NCBI GenBank assembly: GCA_017445905.1
Contig: JAFSRX010000009.1
Coordinates: 62,001 to 126,000, forward strand
Source: Eubacterium sp.
GTDB taxonomy: Bacteria > Bacillota > Clostridia > Oscillospirales > Acutalibacteraceae
DNA: 64,000 bases
Direction of reading: 5' to 3'
In this document: positions 18,221 to 26,606 of the stretch, piece by piece
How positions within the stretch are numbered: position 1 is the stretch's first letter
How the letters are laid out: each line of letters starts with the position of its first letter
Notes under the pieces: generated by a model
Databases searched by the model: none
Told to the model about the DNA's origin: nothing
What the model saw: the letters and a program-made list of their open reading frames with translations, nothing else
Translations under genes and position numbers: made by a program

Positions 18221-18988
18221 TTATAGTTTGTATAATTCTTTTGCGTTATTCTTAGTTATTGTTAATACTTCCTGAGCATCCATTCCAAGCGTTTCTCCGA
18301 TTCTTTCAGCAATGAAGGGAATGAGGGAGGAATCGTTTCTCTTTCCCCTGTTCGGCTCAGGCGCAAGATACGGACAGTCTGTTTCAAGAACTAATCTTTC
18401 AAGAGGTATTTCCTTAACAACCTCAAGACTTTTTCTTGCATTTTTGAAGGTTACAACGCCATTCAGCCCTATATACATTCCGAGTTTAACTATCTCTTTA
18501 GCCATTTCGGGTGAACCCGAGAAACAATGCATAACGCCCTTTGGCTTATACTTTCTCAGCAATTCCATAGAATCGCCGTGGGCTTCCCTGTCGTGAACAA
18601 TAACGGGCATTTTCATGTCGTTTGCAAGTTCAAGCTGTGCAGCAAAAAAACTCTTTTGTTTTTCTTTAGTTGAACTCATCCAGTGATAGTCAAGACCAAT
18701 TTCTCCGATTGCAAGGCATTTTTCATCTTTTGCAATCTTTTCAATCTCGCTTAAACTATCAAGTTCAAAACCTTCCAGATTTTCAGGATGAAAGCCTGTA
18801 GCAAAATAAAAATAATCAAATTCATGTGCAAGGGCTTGATTTGCTTTGCTTGAAACAATATCACACCCGCAGCTTACAACATTACAAACGCCTTTTTGAG
18901 GAAGCTCAGTTAAAAGCGTTTGAAAATCATCATTAAATCGTTCGTCATCATAATGGCTGTGGGTATCAAAAATATCTTTGTAGTTCAT
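18221..18988 (-). CDS. tatD: TatD family metal-dependent DNase
   Basis: 255 residues with the TIM-barrel amidohydrolase signatures: DTHSHYDDERF at the start, GEIGLDYHW, PVIVHDREAHGDSMELL, MHCFSGSPEMA and LVLETDCPYLAPEP. The family (TatD/YabD) is a 3' to 5' exonuclease or D-Tyr-tRNA-linked hydrolase in the cytoplasm. It follows metG, a pairing also known in Bacillus (metS-yabD). Confidence 0.95.
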   Translation of the reverse strand: MNYKDIFDTHSHYDDERFNDDFQTLLTELPQKGVCNVVSCGCDIVSSKANQALAHEFDYFYFATGFHPENLEGFELDSLSEIEKIAKDEKCLAIGEIGLDYHWMSSTKEKQKSFFAAQLELANDMKMPVIVHDREAHGDSMELLRKYKPKGVMHCFSGSPEMAKEIVKLGMYIGLNGVVTFKNARKSLEVVKEIPLERLVLETDCPYLAPEPNRGKRNDSSLIPFIAERIGETLGMDAQEVLTITKNNAKELYKL

Positions 18989-18996
18989 AGCTTTCT

Positions 18997-19039
18997 TAGT
19001 GCATAATAATCGCGTAACGCAAATCGCGAGTCGCGCAGC
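18997..19039 (-). repeat. 7-bp-period tandem array after metG
   Basis: Immediately after the metG stop, the minus strand reads GCTGCGC, GACTCGC, GATTTGC, GTTACGC, GATTATT, ATGCACT: degenerate heptamers in phase for about 40 bp. The heptamer differs from the GAATTNN arrays elsewhere, but the 7-bp period and the position after a stop codon are the same. Confidence 0.6.
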
Positions 19040-20977
19040 TTATCTAATCTTTGTTCCTTCAGGCATATCGACAAAAAGAACTTTAACATCATTTTCACCA
19101 ATATCACCTGCAAGGAGCATTCCTTCGCTGAGTTCACCGCAGAGCTTTGCGGGCTTCAGATTTGAGACGATAACAACATTCTTTCCGATTAAGTCCTCAG
19201 GTTTATACCAAGGAGCAATTCCCGAAACTATCTGACGCGGTTTTCCGCTTCCGTCATCAACGCTGAGTTTCAAGAGTTTTTTAGCTCTTTTAATTGGCTC
19301 GCAGTCCTTTATCTTTGCAACCTTTAGTTCAACCTTTGCGAAGTCATCAATAGAGATTTCAGCAACACCCTGAACTTCTTCTTTAACTTCTTTTTCCTCT
19401 TTTTGAGCTGCTTTCTGTTTCTTTTCAAGCTCTTCATAAATAACCTTTGCATCAATTCTGTTGAATAAAGGCTGGGGATCATTTACGCTTTCCCCTGCTT
19501 TAAGAGCACCGAAAGAAGAAAGAGAAGAATAATCATTGATATCGCTTCCGAGCTGAGCAAATATCTTTTCGCTTGTTTCGGGCATATATGGAGAAAGCAA
19601 AACTCCGATAAAACGAATTGCTTCAAGAAGATTATATAAAACGGTGCCGAGTCTTGCCTGTTTTGCTTCATCCTTGGCAAGCGCCCAGGGCATCGTTTCA
19701 TCGATATATTTATTTGAACGTTTAGCGAGGTTTAATACAGCCTCAACTGAATCAGCAATTCTGTATGAATCAAAGCTCTTTTCAACCTTTCCGACTGTTT
19801 CAAGCGCAAAGTTTTTGAGTTCTTCGTCAACTGCTTCATTATCAGAAGGAGTCTGAATAACGCCGTCAAAATACTTTTTCTGCATTGCAATAGTTCTGTT
19901 AACAAGATTTCCTATTGTGTTTGCAAGGTCTGAATTATAACGTTCAATAATAGTTTCATATGAAATTGAGCCGTCATTTGTATAGGGCATTTCAGAAAGA
20001 AGATAATATCTTACTGCATCAACACCAAAGAAATTTACAAGGTCATCGGCATAGATAATATTTCCCCTTGACTTGCTCATTTTATCCTCGCCAAAAAGGA
20101 GCCACGGATGGCCGAAGACCTGTTTAGGAAGAGGCTCGCCGAGAGCCATGAGCATAATCGGCCAATAGATAGTATGGAAACGAACAATATCCTTACCTAT
20201 GATATGAACATCGGCAGGCCAATATTTCTTATATAAATCCGAGCTTCCGTCTGGGTCATAGCCTATGGCTGTTATATAGTTTGAAAGCGCATCAATCCAA
20301 ACATAAACAACGTGTTCGGGGTCAAAATCAACGGGTATTCCCCATTTGAATGATGTTCTTGAAACACATAAATCCTGAAGTCCGGGTTTAATGAAATTAT
20401 TGAGCATTTCCTTCTTCCTGAGTTCTGGATAAATGAAATCCTCGTTATTTTCGATAAAGTCTTCAAGCTGTTTCTGATACTTTGAAAGGCGCAGGAAATA
20501 AGCCTCCTCCTTGGCAGGCTTAACCTCTCTGCCGCAGTCGGGGCACTTTCCGCCAACAAGCTGGCTTTCCGTCCAGAAGCTTTCACAGGGAGTGCAATAC
20601 ATTCCCTCATATTCACCCTTATATATATCATCCTGTTCATAGAGCTTTTTGAAAATCTTTTGAATAATTCTCATATGGTTAGGGTCGGTTGTTCTGATGA
20701 ATTTATCATAGCTTGTGTTAAGAAGGTCGCAAATTTCCCTTATTTCGCCTGCAACCTTATCAACATATTCCTGAGGCTCAACGCCTGCTGCCTTTGCATA
20801 TTCCTCAATTTTAACGCCATGTTCATCAGTTCCGGTAAGAAAGAAAACATCTTTTCCCTGAAGCCTTCTGAAACGAGCTATTGCGTCGGTTAAAACAATC
20901 TCATAGCTGTTACCGATATGGGGCTTTCTTGAGGTGTAGGCAATCGCAGTTGTTATATAAAACTTTTCTTTTTCCAT
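19040..20977 (-). CDS. metG: Methionyl-tRNA synthetase with C-terminal tRNA-binding domain
   Basis: 645 residues from the ATG at 20977 (GGAGG 5 nt upstream at 20983-20987); a longer reading from 21019 runs into repeat DNA. HIGH-type site in YTSRKPHIGNSYEIV, zinc cysteines in CTPCESFW and CPDCGREV, KMSKS loop in DKMSKSRGNI. The last ~100 residues (ISIDDFAKVELKVAKIKDCE, IVSGIAPWYKPEDLIGK) form the EMAP/Trbp111 RNA-binding domain. A charged linker rich in K and E joins the two. Cytoplasmic charging of Met-tRNA. No T-box is seen upstream. Confidence 0.97.
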   Translation of the reverse strand: MEKEKFYITTAIAYTSRKPHIGNSYEIVLTDAIARFRRLQGKDVFFLTGTDEHGVKIEEYAKAAGVEPQEYVDKVAGEIREICDLLNTSYDKFIRTTDPNHMRIIQKIFKKLYEQDDIYKGEYEGMYCTPCESFWTESQLVGGKCPDCGREVKPAKEEAYFLRLSKYQKQLEDFIENNEDFIYPELRKKEMLNNFIKPGLQDLCVSRTSFKWGIPVDFDPEHVVYVWIDALSNYITAIGYDPDGSSDLYKKYWPADVHIIGKDIVRFHTIYWPIMLMALGEPLPKQVFGHPWLLFGEDKMSKSRGNIIYADDLVNFFGVDAVRYYLLSEMPYTNDGSISYETIIERYNSDLANTIGNLVNRTIAMQKKYFDGVIQTPSDNEAVDEELKNFALETVGKVEKSFDSYRIADSVEAVLNLAKRSNKYIDETMPWALAKDEAKQARLGTVLYNLLEAIRFIGVLLSPYMPETSEKIFAQLGSDINDYSSLSSFGALKAGESVNDPQPLFNRIDAKVIYEELEKKQKAAQKEEKEVKEEVQGVAEISIDDFAKVELKVAKIKDCEPIKRAKKLLKLSVDDGSGKPRQIVSGIAPWYKPEDLIGKNVVIVSNLKPAKLCGELSEGMLLAGDIGENDVKVLFVDMPEGTKIR

Positions 20978-21005
20978 TTTATCCTCCATTAAATATATCA
21001 TTATT

Positions 21006-21147
21006 GCCTCCCTTATCAAAGGGAGGGGGACCGCTTGCGGTGGAGGGATGGTCGTTTAAGATTTAGAATGCATTATTGCAACCCATTCTAAAATCCAACA
21101 AAATCCCTCAGTCACCTTCGGTGACTGCTCACTTTAGCAAGGGAGCC
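21006..21147. repeat. MITE-like palindromic element
   Basis: A 142-bp element with imperfect terminal inverted arms: plus-strand left end GCCTCCCTTATCAAAGGGAG and right end reading, on the minus strand, GGCTCCCTTGCTAAAGTGAG. Inner parts also pair (CACCTTCGGTG hairpin on one side, ACCGCTTGCGGT on the other; TAGAATG/CATTCTA in the middle). No coding capacity. It lies between metG and the lipoprotein gene. A clear target-site duplication was not seen. Confidence 0.7.
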
Positions 21148-21152
21148 AAATA

Positions 21153-21180
21153 TGTTTCTCACTTCGCTCGATCAATCATT
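21153..21180. repeat. Short dispersed repeat, copy 1
   Basis: This stretch (TGTTTCTCACTTCGCTCG...) is repeated with 3 mismatches over 27 bp at 31550-31576. Its core makes a tiny GAGCGAAG hairpin on the minus strand. It sits beside the MITE-like element and just after the lipoprotein stop. Confidence 0.6.
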
Positions 21181-21646
21181 AAACTAAAAGATTAAATGTA
21201 TTTATTTCTCCTGAATGTTCAATTATTTCTTTTGCATCCGAGGTTTTAAGATTTACTTCAACTTTTGCATAGAGATTTCCGAGATTATCCCGAACTTCAT
21301 AATTCTGAATATTTCCCTTTTTATCTTTTTGTTCAACATGGTATGCACTGCCATAAAAATCAGACATTTTTTCCAGCGCTTCTCTGCTTGAAATACCTAC
21401 AGCATCTTTCGCCTTGGTTTCAGGCATCGGAGTTGTTGTTGACACCGTAGCGTTTTTCTTTGATTTTTTAGTTGTTTCTTTTGTTTCTTTACTTTTATCT
21501 GATGAAACGGCTGTTCCGTCGCCTGTTTGCGTTTGACCAGTTACGCCGCCTGAATCGGTTATAACGCCACTTGCTTCACCTTTTTTACAGGAAGAAAAAG
21601 CAAAAGCAATAATAACACAGATAAATAAACAAACTATCTTTTCCAT
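21179..21646 (-). CDS. Small predicted lipoprotein of unknown function
   Basis: 155 residues from the ATG at 21646. The signal sequence MEKIVCLFICVIIAFAFSSC ends in a lipobox-like FSSC followed by KKGEASG, so it is probably lipid-anchored outside the membrane. A low-complexity T/S/K linker (about 25-75) leads to a C-terminal globular part (AVGISSREALEKMSDFYGSA). No known family recognised. A longer reading from 21703 only translates the upstream heptamer array. No clear ribosome site is seen, so expression is uncertain. Confidence 0.65.
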   Translation of the reverse strand: MEKIVCLFICVIIAFAFSSCKKGEASGVITDSGGVTGQTQTGDGTAVSSDKSKETKETTKKSKKNATVSTTTPMPETKAKDAVGISSREALEKMSDFYGSAYHVEQKDKKGNIQNYEVRDNLGNLYAKVEVNLKTSDAKEIIEHSGEINTFNLLV

Positions 21647-21656
21647 TTTTATTATA

Positions 21657-21711
21657 ATCGGGTGCGGGTAACCCGCCCTCAATTCTCCATTCTCAATTTT
21701 CAATTTTCAAT
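21657..21711 (-). repeat. 7-bp-period tandem array plus GC palindrome after nagB
   Basis: Minus strand after the nagB stop: GAATTGA, AAATTGA, AAATTGA, GAATGGA, GAATTGA, then palindrome GGGCGGGTTACCCGCACC and CGATT. This is the cleanest copy of the composite also present at 8703-8763 and 54233-54293. Confidence 0.75.
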
Positions 21712-22437
21712 TCATATAAGGCTTGCTGCTCCTTTATCAAGCATAAGTGTTACATCGGTGTGGAACTGCAAAACAGAGGCGGGACAACTTGGAGTTACAT
21801 TACCGTCAATTAACTGTTTTATTGCCTTTGCTTTATGTTCACCGAGTGCAATAATAAGTATTCTTTTTGCCTGCATTATTGATCCGATGCCCATTGTTAC
21901 AGCTCGGGTTGGAACATCATTAATATTATCAAAAAATCTGCTGTTATCCTTAATAGTTGACTCTTTGAGTTCAACAACATGGCTCCATCTCTGAAAGGAC
22001 TGAGCAGGTTCGTTGAAAGCAATATGACCGTTTGAGCCAATACCGAGAAGCTGAATATCAATACCTCCGGCAGTCTTTATTTTATTCTCATAATCACGGC
22101 ATTCCTTTTCTAAATCATCGGCATTACCGTTAAGAAAGTTAATATTTTCATCGGGAATATTGATATGATTAAAAAGATTTTCATACATAAAAGTATGGTA
22201 TGAATTTCTGTCTTTAACATCAAGGTTAACATATTCATCAAGATTAAAGGTTGTAACCTTTGAAAAATCAACAGCCTTTTTGTTATAAAGCTCAATCATA
22301 TGTCGATATGCTTTAACGGGAGTTGAGCCTGTTGCAAGGCCGAGAACTGAATCAGGCTTTTGCAAAACCTGTCCGCACATATAATAGCCTGCAGCAATTC
22401 CGATTTGTTCCTCATTATCAAAAGTAATAACATTCAT
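21712..22437 (-). CDS. nagB: Glucosamine-6-phosphate deaminase NagB
   Basis: 241 residues, the usual bacterial length. LGLATGSTPVKAYRHMIELY binds the phosphate; FNLDEYVNLDVKDRNSYH contains the catalytic aspartate; LLGIGSNGHIAFNEPAQSF is the family signature. It converts glucosamine-6-phosphate to fructose-6-phosphate and ammonia in the cytoplasm. No nagA or PTS gene is adjacent. Confidence 0.96.
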   Translation of the reverse strand: MNVITFDNEEQIGIAAGYYMCGQVLQKPDSVLGLATGSTPVKAYRHMIELYNKKAVDFSKVTTFNLDEYVNLDVKDRNSYHTFMYENLFNHINIPDENINFLNGNADDLEKECRDYENKIKTAGGIDIQLLGIGSNGHIAFNEPAQSFQRWSHVVELKESTIKDNSRFFDNINDVPTRAVTMGIGSIMQAKRILIIALGEHKAKAIKQLIDGNVTPSCPASVLQFHTDVTLMLDKGAASLI

Positions 22438-22471
22438 AATTATTCTCCGTGGTTTTATTTTTTATATATTA

Positions 22472-22939
22472 TTACTCAGAGTGTACTCTGTCAATCTTTT
22501 TTTGTTTATATTGATTTGCTATAAAAGTTATAATAACAAACACCGTCAATCCAACAATCGCACCCGCTGTATCAATCGCCCAGTCCCTGAGTTCACAGGA
22601 GCGTCCTTCAACAAATATCTGGTGGATTTCATCAGTTGCAGCATAAAGCGATGTAAGTGCAAGAGATAGCCAAGTTCTATTCTTTTTAAAAGTTAAATAA
22701 AACGAACAGTTAAATAAAAAGCACAACAAAACATATTCGCAAAAATGCGCAGCTTTTCTGATAATAAAATCAGTAAGCGTTGCGCCGAATATCGAATTGA
22801 TAATTGTTAAAAGCCACGAACTCTGAGAGGCTGATTCATCTGCATTTCTTGAAGAAAGAAAAAAAATTATTGCCATAACGAACGCCGTAAGTATCCAGAA
22901 AACAACTGAAAGCGTTTTATTCTTTTTCTCTCTGGGCAT
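22472..22939 (-). CDS. VanZ family membrane protein
   Basis: 155 residues from ATG 22939; it overlaps the end of the upstream binding-protein gene. Four hydrophobic segments, with IIFFLSSRNADESASQSS near the start and RKAAHFCEYVLLCFLFNCSF and ATDEIHQIFVEGRSCELRDW, DTAGAIVG matching the VanZ-like family (teicoplanin-resistance protein VanZ and many of unknown role). No vancomycin-resistance genes are nearby; do not read it as a resistance gene. Confidence 0.85.
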   Translation of the reverse strand: MPREKKNKTLSVVFWILTAFVMAIIFFLSSRNADESASQSSWLLTIINSIFGATLTDFIIRKAAHFCEYVLLCFLFNCSFYLTFKKNRTWLSLALTSLYAATDEIHQIFVEGRSCELRDWAIDTAGAIVGLTVFVIITFIANQYKQKKIDRVHSE

Positions 22940-24614
22940 TAACAAAGCTCACCCTTCCTGTTCCGACATGGAACTGAACATTTTTTACGCCCCTCGCCAG
23001 AGCAAAATAGCCCGATTGCCATAAAACGGGACAGACAGAATAAGATTCAATAATAATCTCTTCCGCCTTTTTAACATATTCAGCCTTTTTATTTATATCA
23101 GAAGTTTTTTCAGCATTTAAAAGTGCATTTTCCAGCTTTGTTTTATTAACACCGCTGTTTGTTAAAAATGAATTTCTTAAAAATGATAGCGCAGAATTTG
23201 ATGTTGCCTTATACTCAACAAAAGCAATATCGTATTCGCCTTTTGCCATAGCACTTGAAAGTTCACTTTTTTCAAGAGATTTAACCTTGAGGGTAAAGTT
23301 TATCGTATCCCCGCTTTTATTCTTTGTCTGAGCACCGATACCGCTTTGAATTCCCTGAAGCATCAGTTTTGCTGTTTCTTCAAGCTGTGGTGTTGTTATA
23401 ACTGTTACGGATATATCATTTATTTTTAAAATATCAATAGCTTTTTTGAAAAGCTCGTTGCTTTTGGTCTGATTCTGTTTTTTAACAGTTGTTCCTATAA
23501 GATCAGTTGCTTTTTTAGAGCCGATTTTACTTGATGAGGGAATCAGATTCATTGCAGGTGCAAGATATTCTTTTTCGGTTTTTTCATCCCTTGAAAATCC
23601 AAGACAAAATGCCTTTCTCATCATTTTGCTCTGGAATACTTCGCCCGCTGTATTGAAAACAAATGCAAGAGTTGAATCGTTATAAGGAATAAATGTCAGT
23701 CCTGAATCATCCTTAATCTGTTCACTCTGTTCAGATGTTATATAAGCAGCGTCATAATATCCGCTCACCAATCTTTCAACGGTCTTTTTGCTTTCATCCT
23801 CATCGGGAATTTTAAGAGTCAGTTCAGTTGCTTTAGTTGGAGAAGGTCCTTTGTAATACTCATTATTCTTAAGGAGATATGAGCTTTCCAAAATCTGATA
23901 AACATAAAACTGTCCGTTAAATAAAGTATATTTTGTTGAAAGACCGTATTTTCCCTTTGTTGCATTAAAAAATTCCTCGTTACAGGGCATTGCTGCAGCG
24001 CTTGTAAGAGTTTCCATAAAAGAGCTATCATTGCCGTTTAGTTGAATTTCGAGTGTATAATCATCAATAGCCTTAACGCCAAGAGCTGAGGTTTTCATTT
24101 TACCGCTGTTTATTGCAGTTGCATTTTTAATTGATGAAAGGGATGAAAACAATGGGCACTGAGTATTGCTATCAACAGCTCTTCTAAGGGCAAAAACAAA
24201 ATCATGAGCAGTGATATCGGGGTTAAACTCACGTCCGAGGAACTGAAGTCGGCTATCCCTGAACTCACCTTTTTTCTCACCCTGGGTATATTTATCAGTT
24301 CTTATATCCCATTTGAGCCCCTTCTGAATCTTGAAGGTATAGGTTTTTCCGTTGTCGCTAATGCTCCAGCTTTCAGCAACACCGGGCTTTACTTTTCCGT
24401 TATCATCAATTCTGATAAGTCCTTCAAAGGTGTTTTCAACAATAAGATATTCGTCACTTGTTGCGGCAACCTGGGGATCATAGCTGTTAACATTACCCGA
24501 AAAAGGATATATAAAGTCAATCGGCTTATCTTTTTTTGAGCAGGAGGAAAAAACGCTTGCTGACAAACAAACGCAAAGGAGCAAGGTTATTATTCTTAAA
24601 ATTGCCTTTTTCAT
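22917..24614 (-). CDS. Peptide/oligopeptide ABC transporter substrate-binding lipoprotein
   Basis: 565 residues from ATG 24614 (GGAGG at 24620-24624). Signal MKKAILRIITLLLCVCLSAS followed by lipobox SVFSSC. The SBP_bac_5 (OppA/DppA) family pattern is seen in DPQVAATSDEYLIVENTFEG, LIRIDDNGKVKPGVAESW and TYTFKIQKGLKWDI. No permease or ATPase genes are adjacent, so it is an orphan binding protein and may serve a distant transporter. Ligand unknown. Confidence 0.9.
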   Translation of the reverse strand: MKKAILRIITLLLCVCLSASVFSSCSKKDKPIDFIYPFSGNVNSYDPQVAATSDEYLIVENTFEGLIRIDDNGKVKPGVAESWSISDNGKTYTFKIQKGLKWDIRTDKYTQGEKKGEFRDSRLQFLGREFNPDITAHDFVFALRRAVDSNTQCPLFSSLSSIKNATAINSGKMKTSALGVKAIDDYTLEIQLNGNDSSFMETLTSAAAMPCNEEFFNATKGKYGLSTKYTLFNGQFYVYQILESSYLLKNNEYYKGPSPTKATELTLKIPDEDESKKTVERLVSGYYDAAYITSEQSEQIKDDSGLTFIPYNDSTLAFVFNTAGEVFQSKMMRKAFCLGFSRDEKTEKEYLAPAMNLIPSSSKIGSKKATDLIGTTVKKQNQTKSNELFKKAIDILKINDISVTVITTPQLEETAKLMLQGIQSGIGAQTKNKSGDTINFTLKVKSLEKSELSSAMAKGEYDIAFVEYKATSNSALSFLRNSFLTNSGVNKTKLENALLNAEKTSDINKKAEYVKKAEEIIIESYSVCPVLWQSGYFALARGVKNVQFHVGTGRVSFVNAQREKE

Positions 24615-24643
24615 ATATTCCTCCGTCAATTATTCGAAATATT

Positions 24644-24672
24644 ATTATAACAGAATATAATATATAAATCAA
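24644..24672 (-). promoter_or_regulatory. Promoter of the binding-protein gene
   Basis: Minus strand TTGATT (24672-24667), 17-bp spacer, TATAAT (24649-24644). It lies 30 bp upstream of the ATG and after the terminator of the nhaC-family gene. Confidence 0.75.
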
Positions 24673-24694
24673 TGAAAATTAGGATAATTATAAA

Positions 24695-24723
24695 TATAAA
24701 ATAGGGAGGGCAACGCCCTCCCC
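24695..24723 (-). terminator. Terminator after the nhaC-family gene
   Basis: Stem GGGAGGGC (24704-24711) / GCCCTCCC (24715-24722), loop AAC; minus-strand tail TATTTTATATTTAT. Its GGGGAGGGC core resembles the palindrome at 41817-41850. Confidence 0.8.
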
Positions 24724-24738
24724 TGAAAGTTTTTTGTT

Positions 24739-26553
24739 TTATGCAGTCTTCTTTGATGTTATTGCTTTTATAATAAAGAGCGTTGCAATCATAAGAACGA
24801 TTGAAATTGGAAGAACAATCCAAGCGTTCTGAATTAAACCTGCAAGAATATAGCTTACGAATGAAACGCCTGCAACTGTAAGCGCATATGGAAGCTGGGT
24901 TGAAACGTGGTTAACGTGGTTACACTGAGCACCTGCGCTTGCCATAATTGTTGTATCCGAAATCGGTGAGCAGTGGTCGCCGCAAACCGCACCAGCCATA
25001 CAAGCTGAAACAGCGATAATTGTAATCTTGCTGTCTGTTCCTGCGAAAACGCTGAGAACAATAGGAATGAGAATACCAAATGTACCCCATGAGGTTCCTG
25101 TTGCGAATGAAAGTCCTACTGCAATAAGGAAGATAATTGCCGGAAGCATCATCTGTAGTCCTGCTGCAGAGCCTTCAATAAGCTGAGAAATGAATATCTT
25201 TGCTCCGAGAGAATCGGTCATTGTCTTTAATGTCCATGCACAGCAAAGAATAAGAATAGCAGGAGTCATTGCATTAAAGCCTTCCGGAATTGCGCCCATG
25301 CAGTCTTTAAACGAAATAACTCTTCTGCAAACGAAATAGATAATTGCAAAAATAACAGTTATAAATGAACCATATACAAGTCCTACAGAGGCATCGCTGG
25401 CTGAGAATGCACCGACGAAATCATGATAGTAATCTTCACCGTTTGTAAAGAAACCGCCAGTATAAATCAAGCCAATAATACAGGATATGATAAGGAAGAG
25501 AACAGGAATAATAAGGTCGAAAACTCTTCCCTTCGGATTTGCTTTTTCTTCTGCTTTTTCTGTTAACTCTTCAAGCTTTTCAACAGCTACGCCCTTCTGA
25601 GCTGCTGCTTCAAAACGCTTCATCGGACCGTAGTCAAACTTAGCAAGAGAAATAGTTACCATCATAACGATTGTTAAAAGAGCGTAGAAATTATAAGGAA
25701 TTGCAGAGATGAAGAGACTCATTCCGCTTTCTGCACCTGCTCCCTTTGCGAAACCTGCTACTGCTGCTGCCCATGATGAAATAGGAGCAATGATACAAAC
25801 AGGAGCAGCTGTTGCGTCTATAAGATAAGAGAGCTTTTCTCTTGAAATATTCTTCTTATCGGTAACAGGGCGCATAACAGAGCCAACTGTTAAGCAGTTG
25901 AAATAGTCATCAACAAAGATAAGAACGCCAAGAGCAATAGTCGCAAGCTGAGCGCCTATTCTTGTTTTGATATGCTTTGAGGTCCATTCACCGAATGCAG
26001 CTGAACCTCCCGTTTTATTCATCATCGCAACAAGTGCGCCGAGAAGAACAAGGAATATAATAATACCGATATTCCATGAATCGGTTATTGTATCAATAAA
26101 TCCGTCTTTGAAAACATGAATAACCGTTTTTTCAAAGTTGCCTCCTGAATAGATAATACCGCCTGCAAGAATACCAAGGAAGAGGGATGAATAAACCTCT
26201 TTTGTTATAAGTGCAAGAAGAATTGCAATAATCGGCGGAACAAGTGCCCAGAAGGTAGCATATTTTGAAATAGACTCACGAACCTTTGCAAGTGCGGTTT
26301 TGATATTTGTTTCAAAGTTTGAATCGCTTGTTACATTATCTGCGTAGCCGTCAACATATTCTGCGGCGCCCTCATCCGTTGCAAGGTCATATTCAACAGC
26401 TTCTCCGTCAACATCAACTGTTACAACGCCTGAACCCGATGTAACTTCGGGAGCAGCCTCATCTGCAAATACAGGTAGTGCTGTTAATCCAAAAATAACA
26501 AGCATCACTGACAAAATGAGGTATGAACTTATTTTTTTTGCTTTGTTAAACAT
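24739..26553 (-). CDS. NhaC-family Na+/H+ antiporter-like carrier
   Basis: 604 residues with about 12 membrane helices. Family stretches include IGIIIFLVLLGALVAMMNKT, LIFVDDYFNCLTVGSVMRPV, DATAAPVCIIAPISSWAAA, SFATGTSWGTFGI and MAGAVCGDHCSPISDTTIM. The N-terminus is unusual: an apparent cleavable signal (SYLILSVMLVIFGLTALPVFA) and about 75 acidic residues come before the first carrier helix near 105. Some NhaC-type proteins (YuiF group) are predicted histidine or other amino-acid carriers, and the palindrome in its leader matches one upstream of the his operon, so histidine uptake is a reasonable guess. Ion or substrate is not proven. Confidence 0.88.
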   Translation of the reverse strand: MFNKAKKISSYLILSVMLVIFGLTALPVFADEAAPEVTSGSGVVTVDVDGEAVEYDLATDEGAAEYVDGYADNVTSDSNFETNIKTALAKVRESISKYATFWALVPPIIAILLALITKEVYSSLFLGILAGGIIYSGGNFEKTVIHVFKDGFIDTITDSWNIGIIIFLVLLGALVAMMNKTGGSAAFGEWTSKHIKTRIGAQLATIALGVLIFVDDYFNCLTVGSVMRPVTDKKNISREKLSYLIDATAAPVCIIAPISSWAAAVAGFAKGAGAESGMSLFISAIPYNFYALLTIVMMVTISLAKFDYGPMKRFEAAAQKGVAVEKLEELTEKAEEKANPKGRVFDLIIPVLFLIISCIIGLIYTGGFFTNGEDYYHDFVGAFSASDASVGLVYGSFITVIFAIIYFVCRRVISFKDCMGAIPEGFNAMTPAILILCCAWTLKTMTDSLGAKIFISQLIEGSAAGLQMMLPAIIFLIAVGLSFATGTSWGTFGILIPIVLSVFAGTDSKITIIAVSACMAGAVCGDHCSPISDTTIMASAGAQCNHVNHVSTQLPYALTVAGVSFVSYILAGLIQNAWIVLPISIVLMIATLFIIKAITSKKTA

Positions 26554-26581
26554 AATTTTCCTCCGTTTTCTCGTTTTAATA

Positions 26582-26597
26582 ATTTAGCGTACTAAAT
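26582..26597. promoter_or_regulatory. Candidate operator in the nhaC-family leader
   Basis: Inverted repeat ATTTAG-CGTA-CTAAAT just downstream of the expected transcription start, where a repressor would block. Reading on the minus strand, TTAGTACGCTAAA matches TTAGCGCGCTAAA upstream of the his operon at 11 of 13 positions. Confidence 0.5.
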
Positions 26598-26606
26598 CAC
26601 TAAAAG

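Noticed and set aside
19040..21178. T-box or other leader upstream of metG
   Set aside because: The spacer contains only the MITE-like element and short repeats; no specifier or T-box consensus sequence seen.
21647..21703. N-terminal extension of the lipoprotein (MKIENGELRAGY...)
   Set aside because: It is the translation of the heptamer array and palindrome; the signal peptide begins at the later ATG 21646.
22472..22939. VanZ-family gene as vancomycin/teicoplanin resistance
   Set aside because: No vanHAX or vanRS genes are present; the family is broad and mostly unrelated to resistance.
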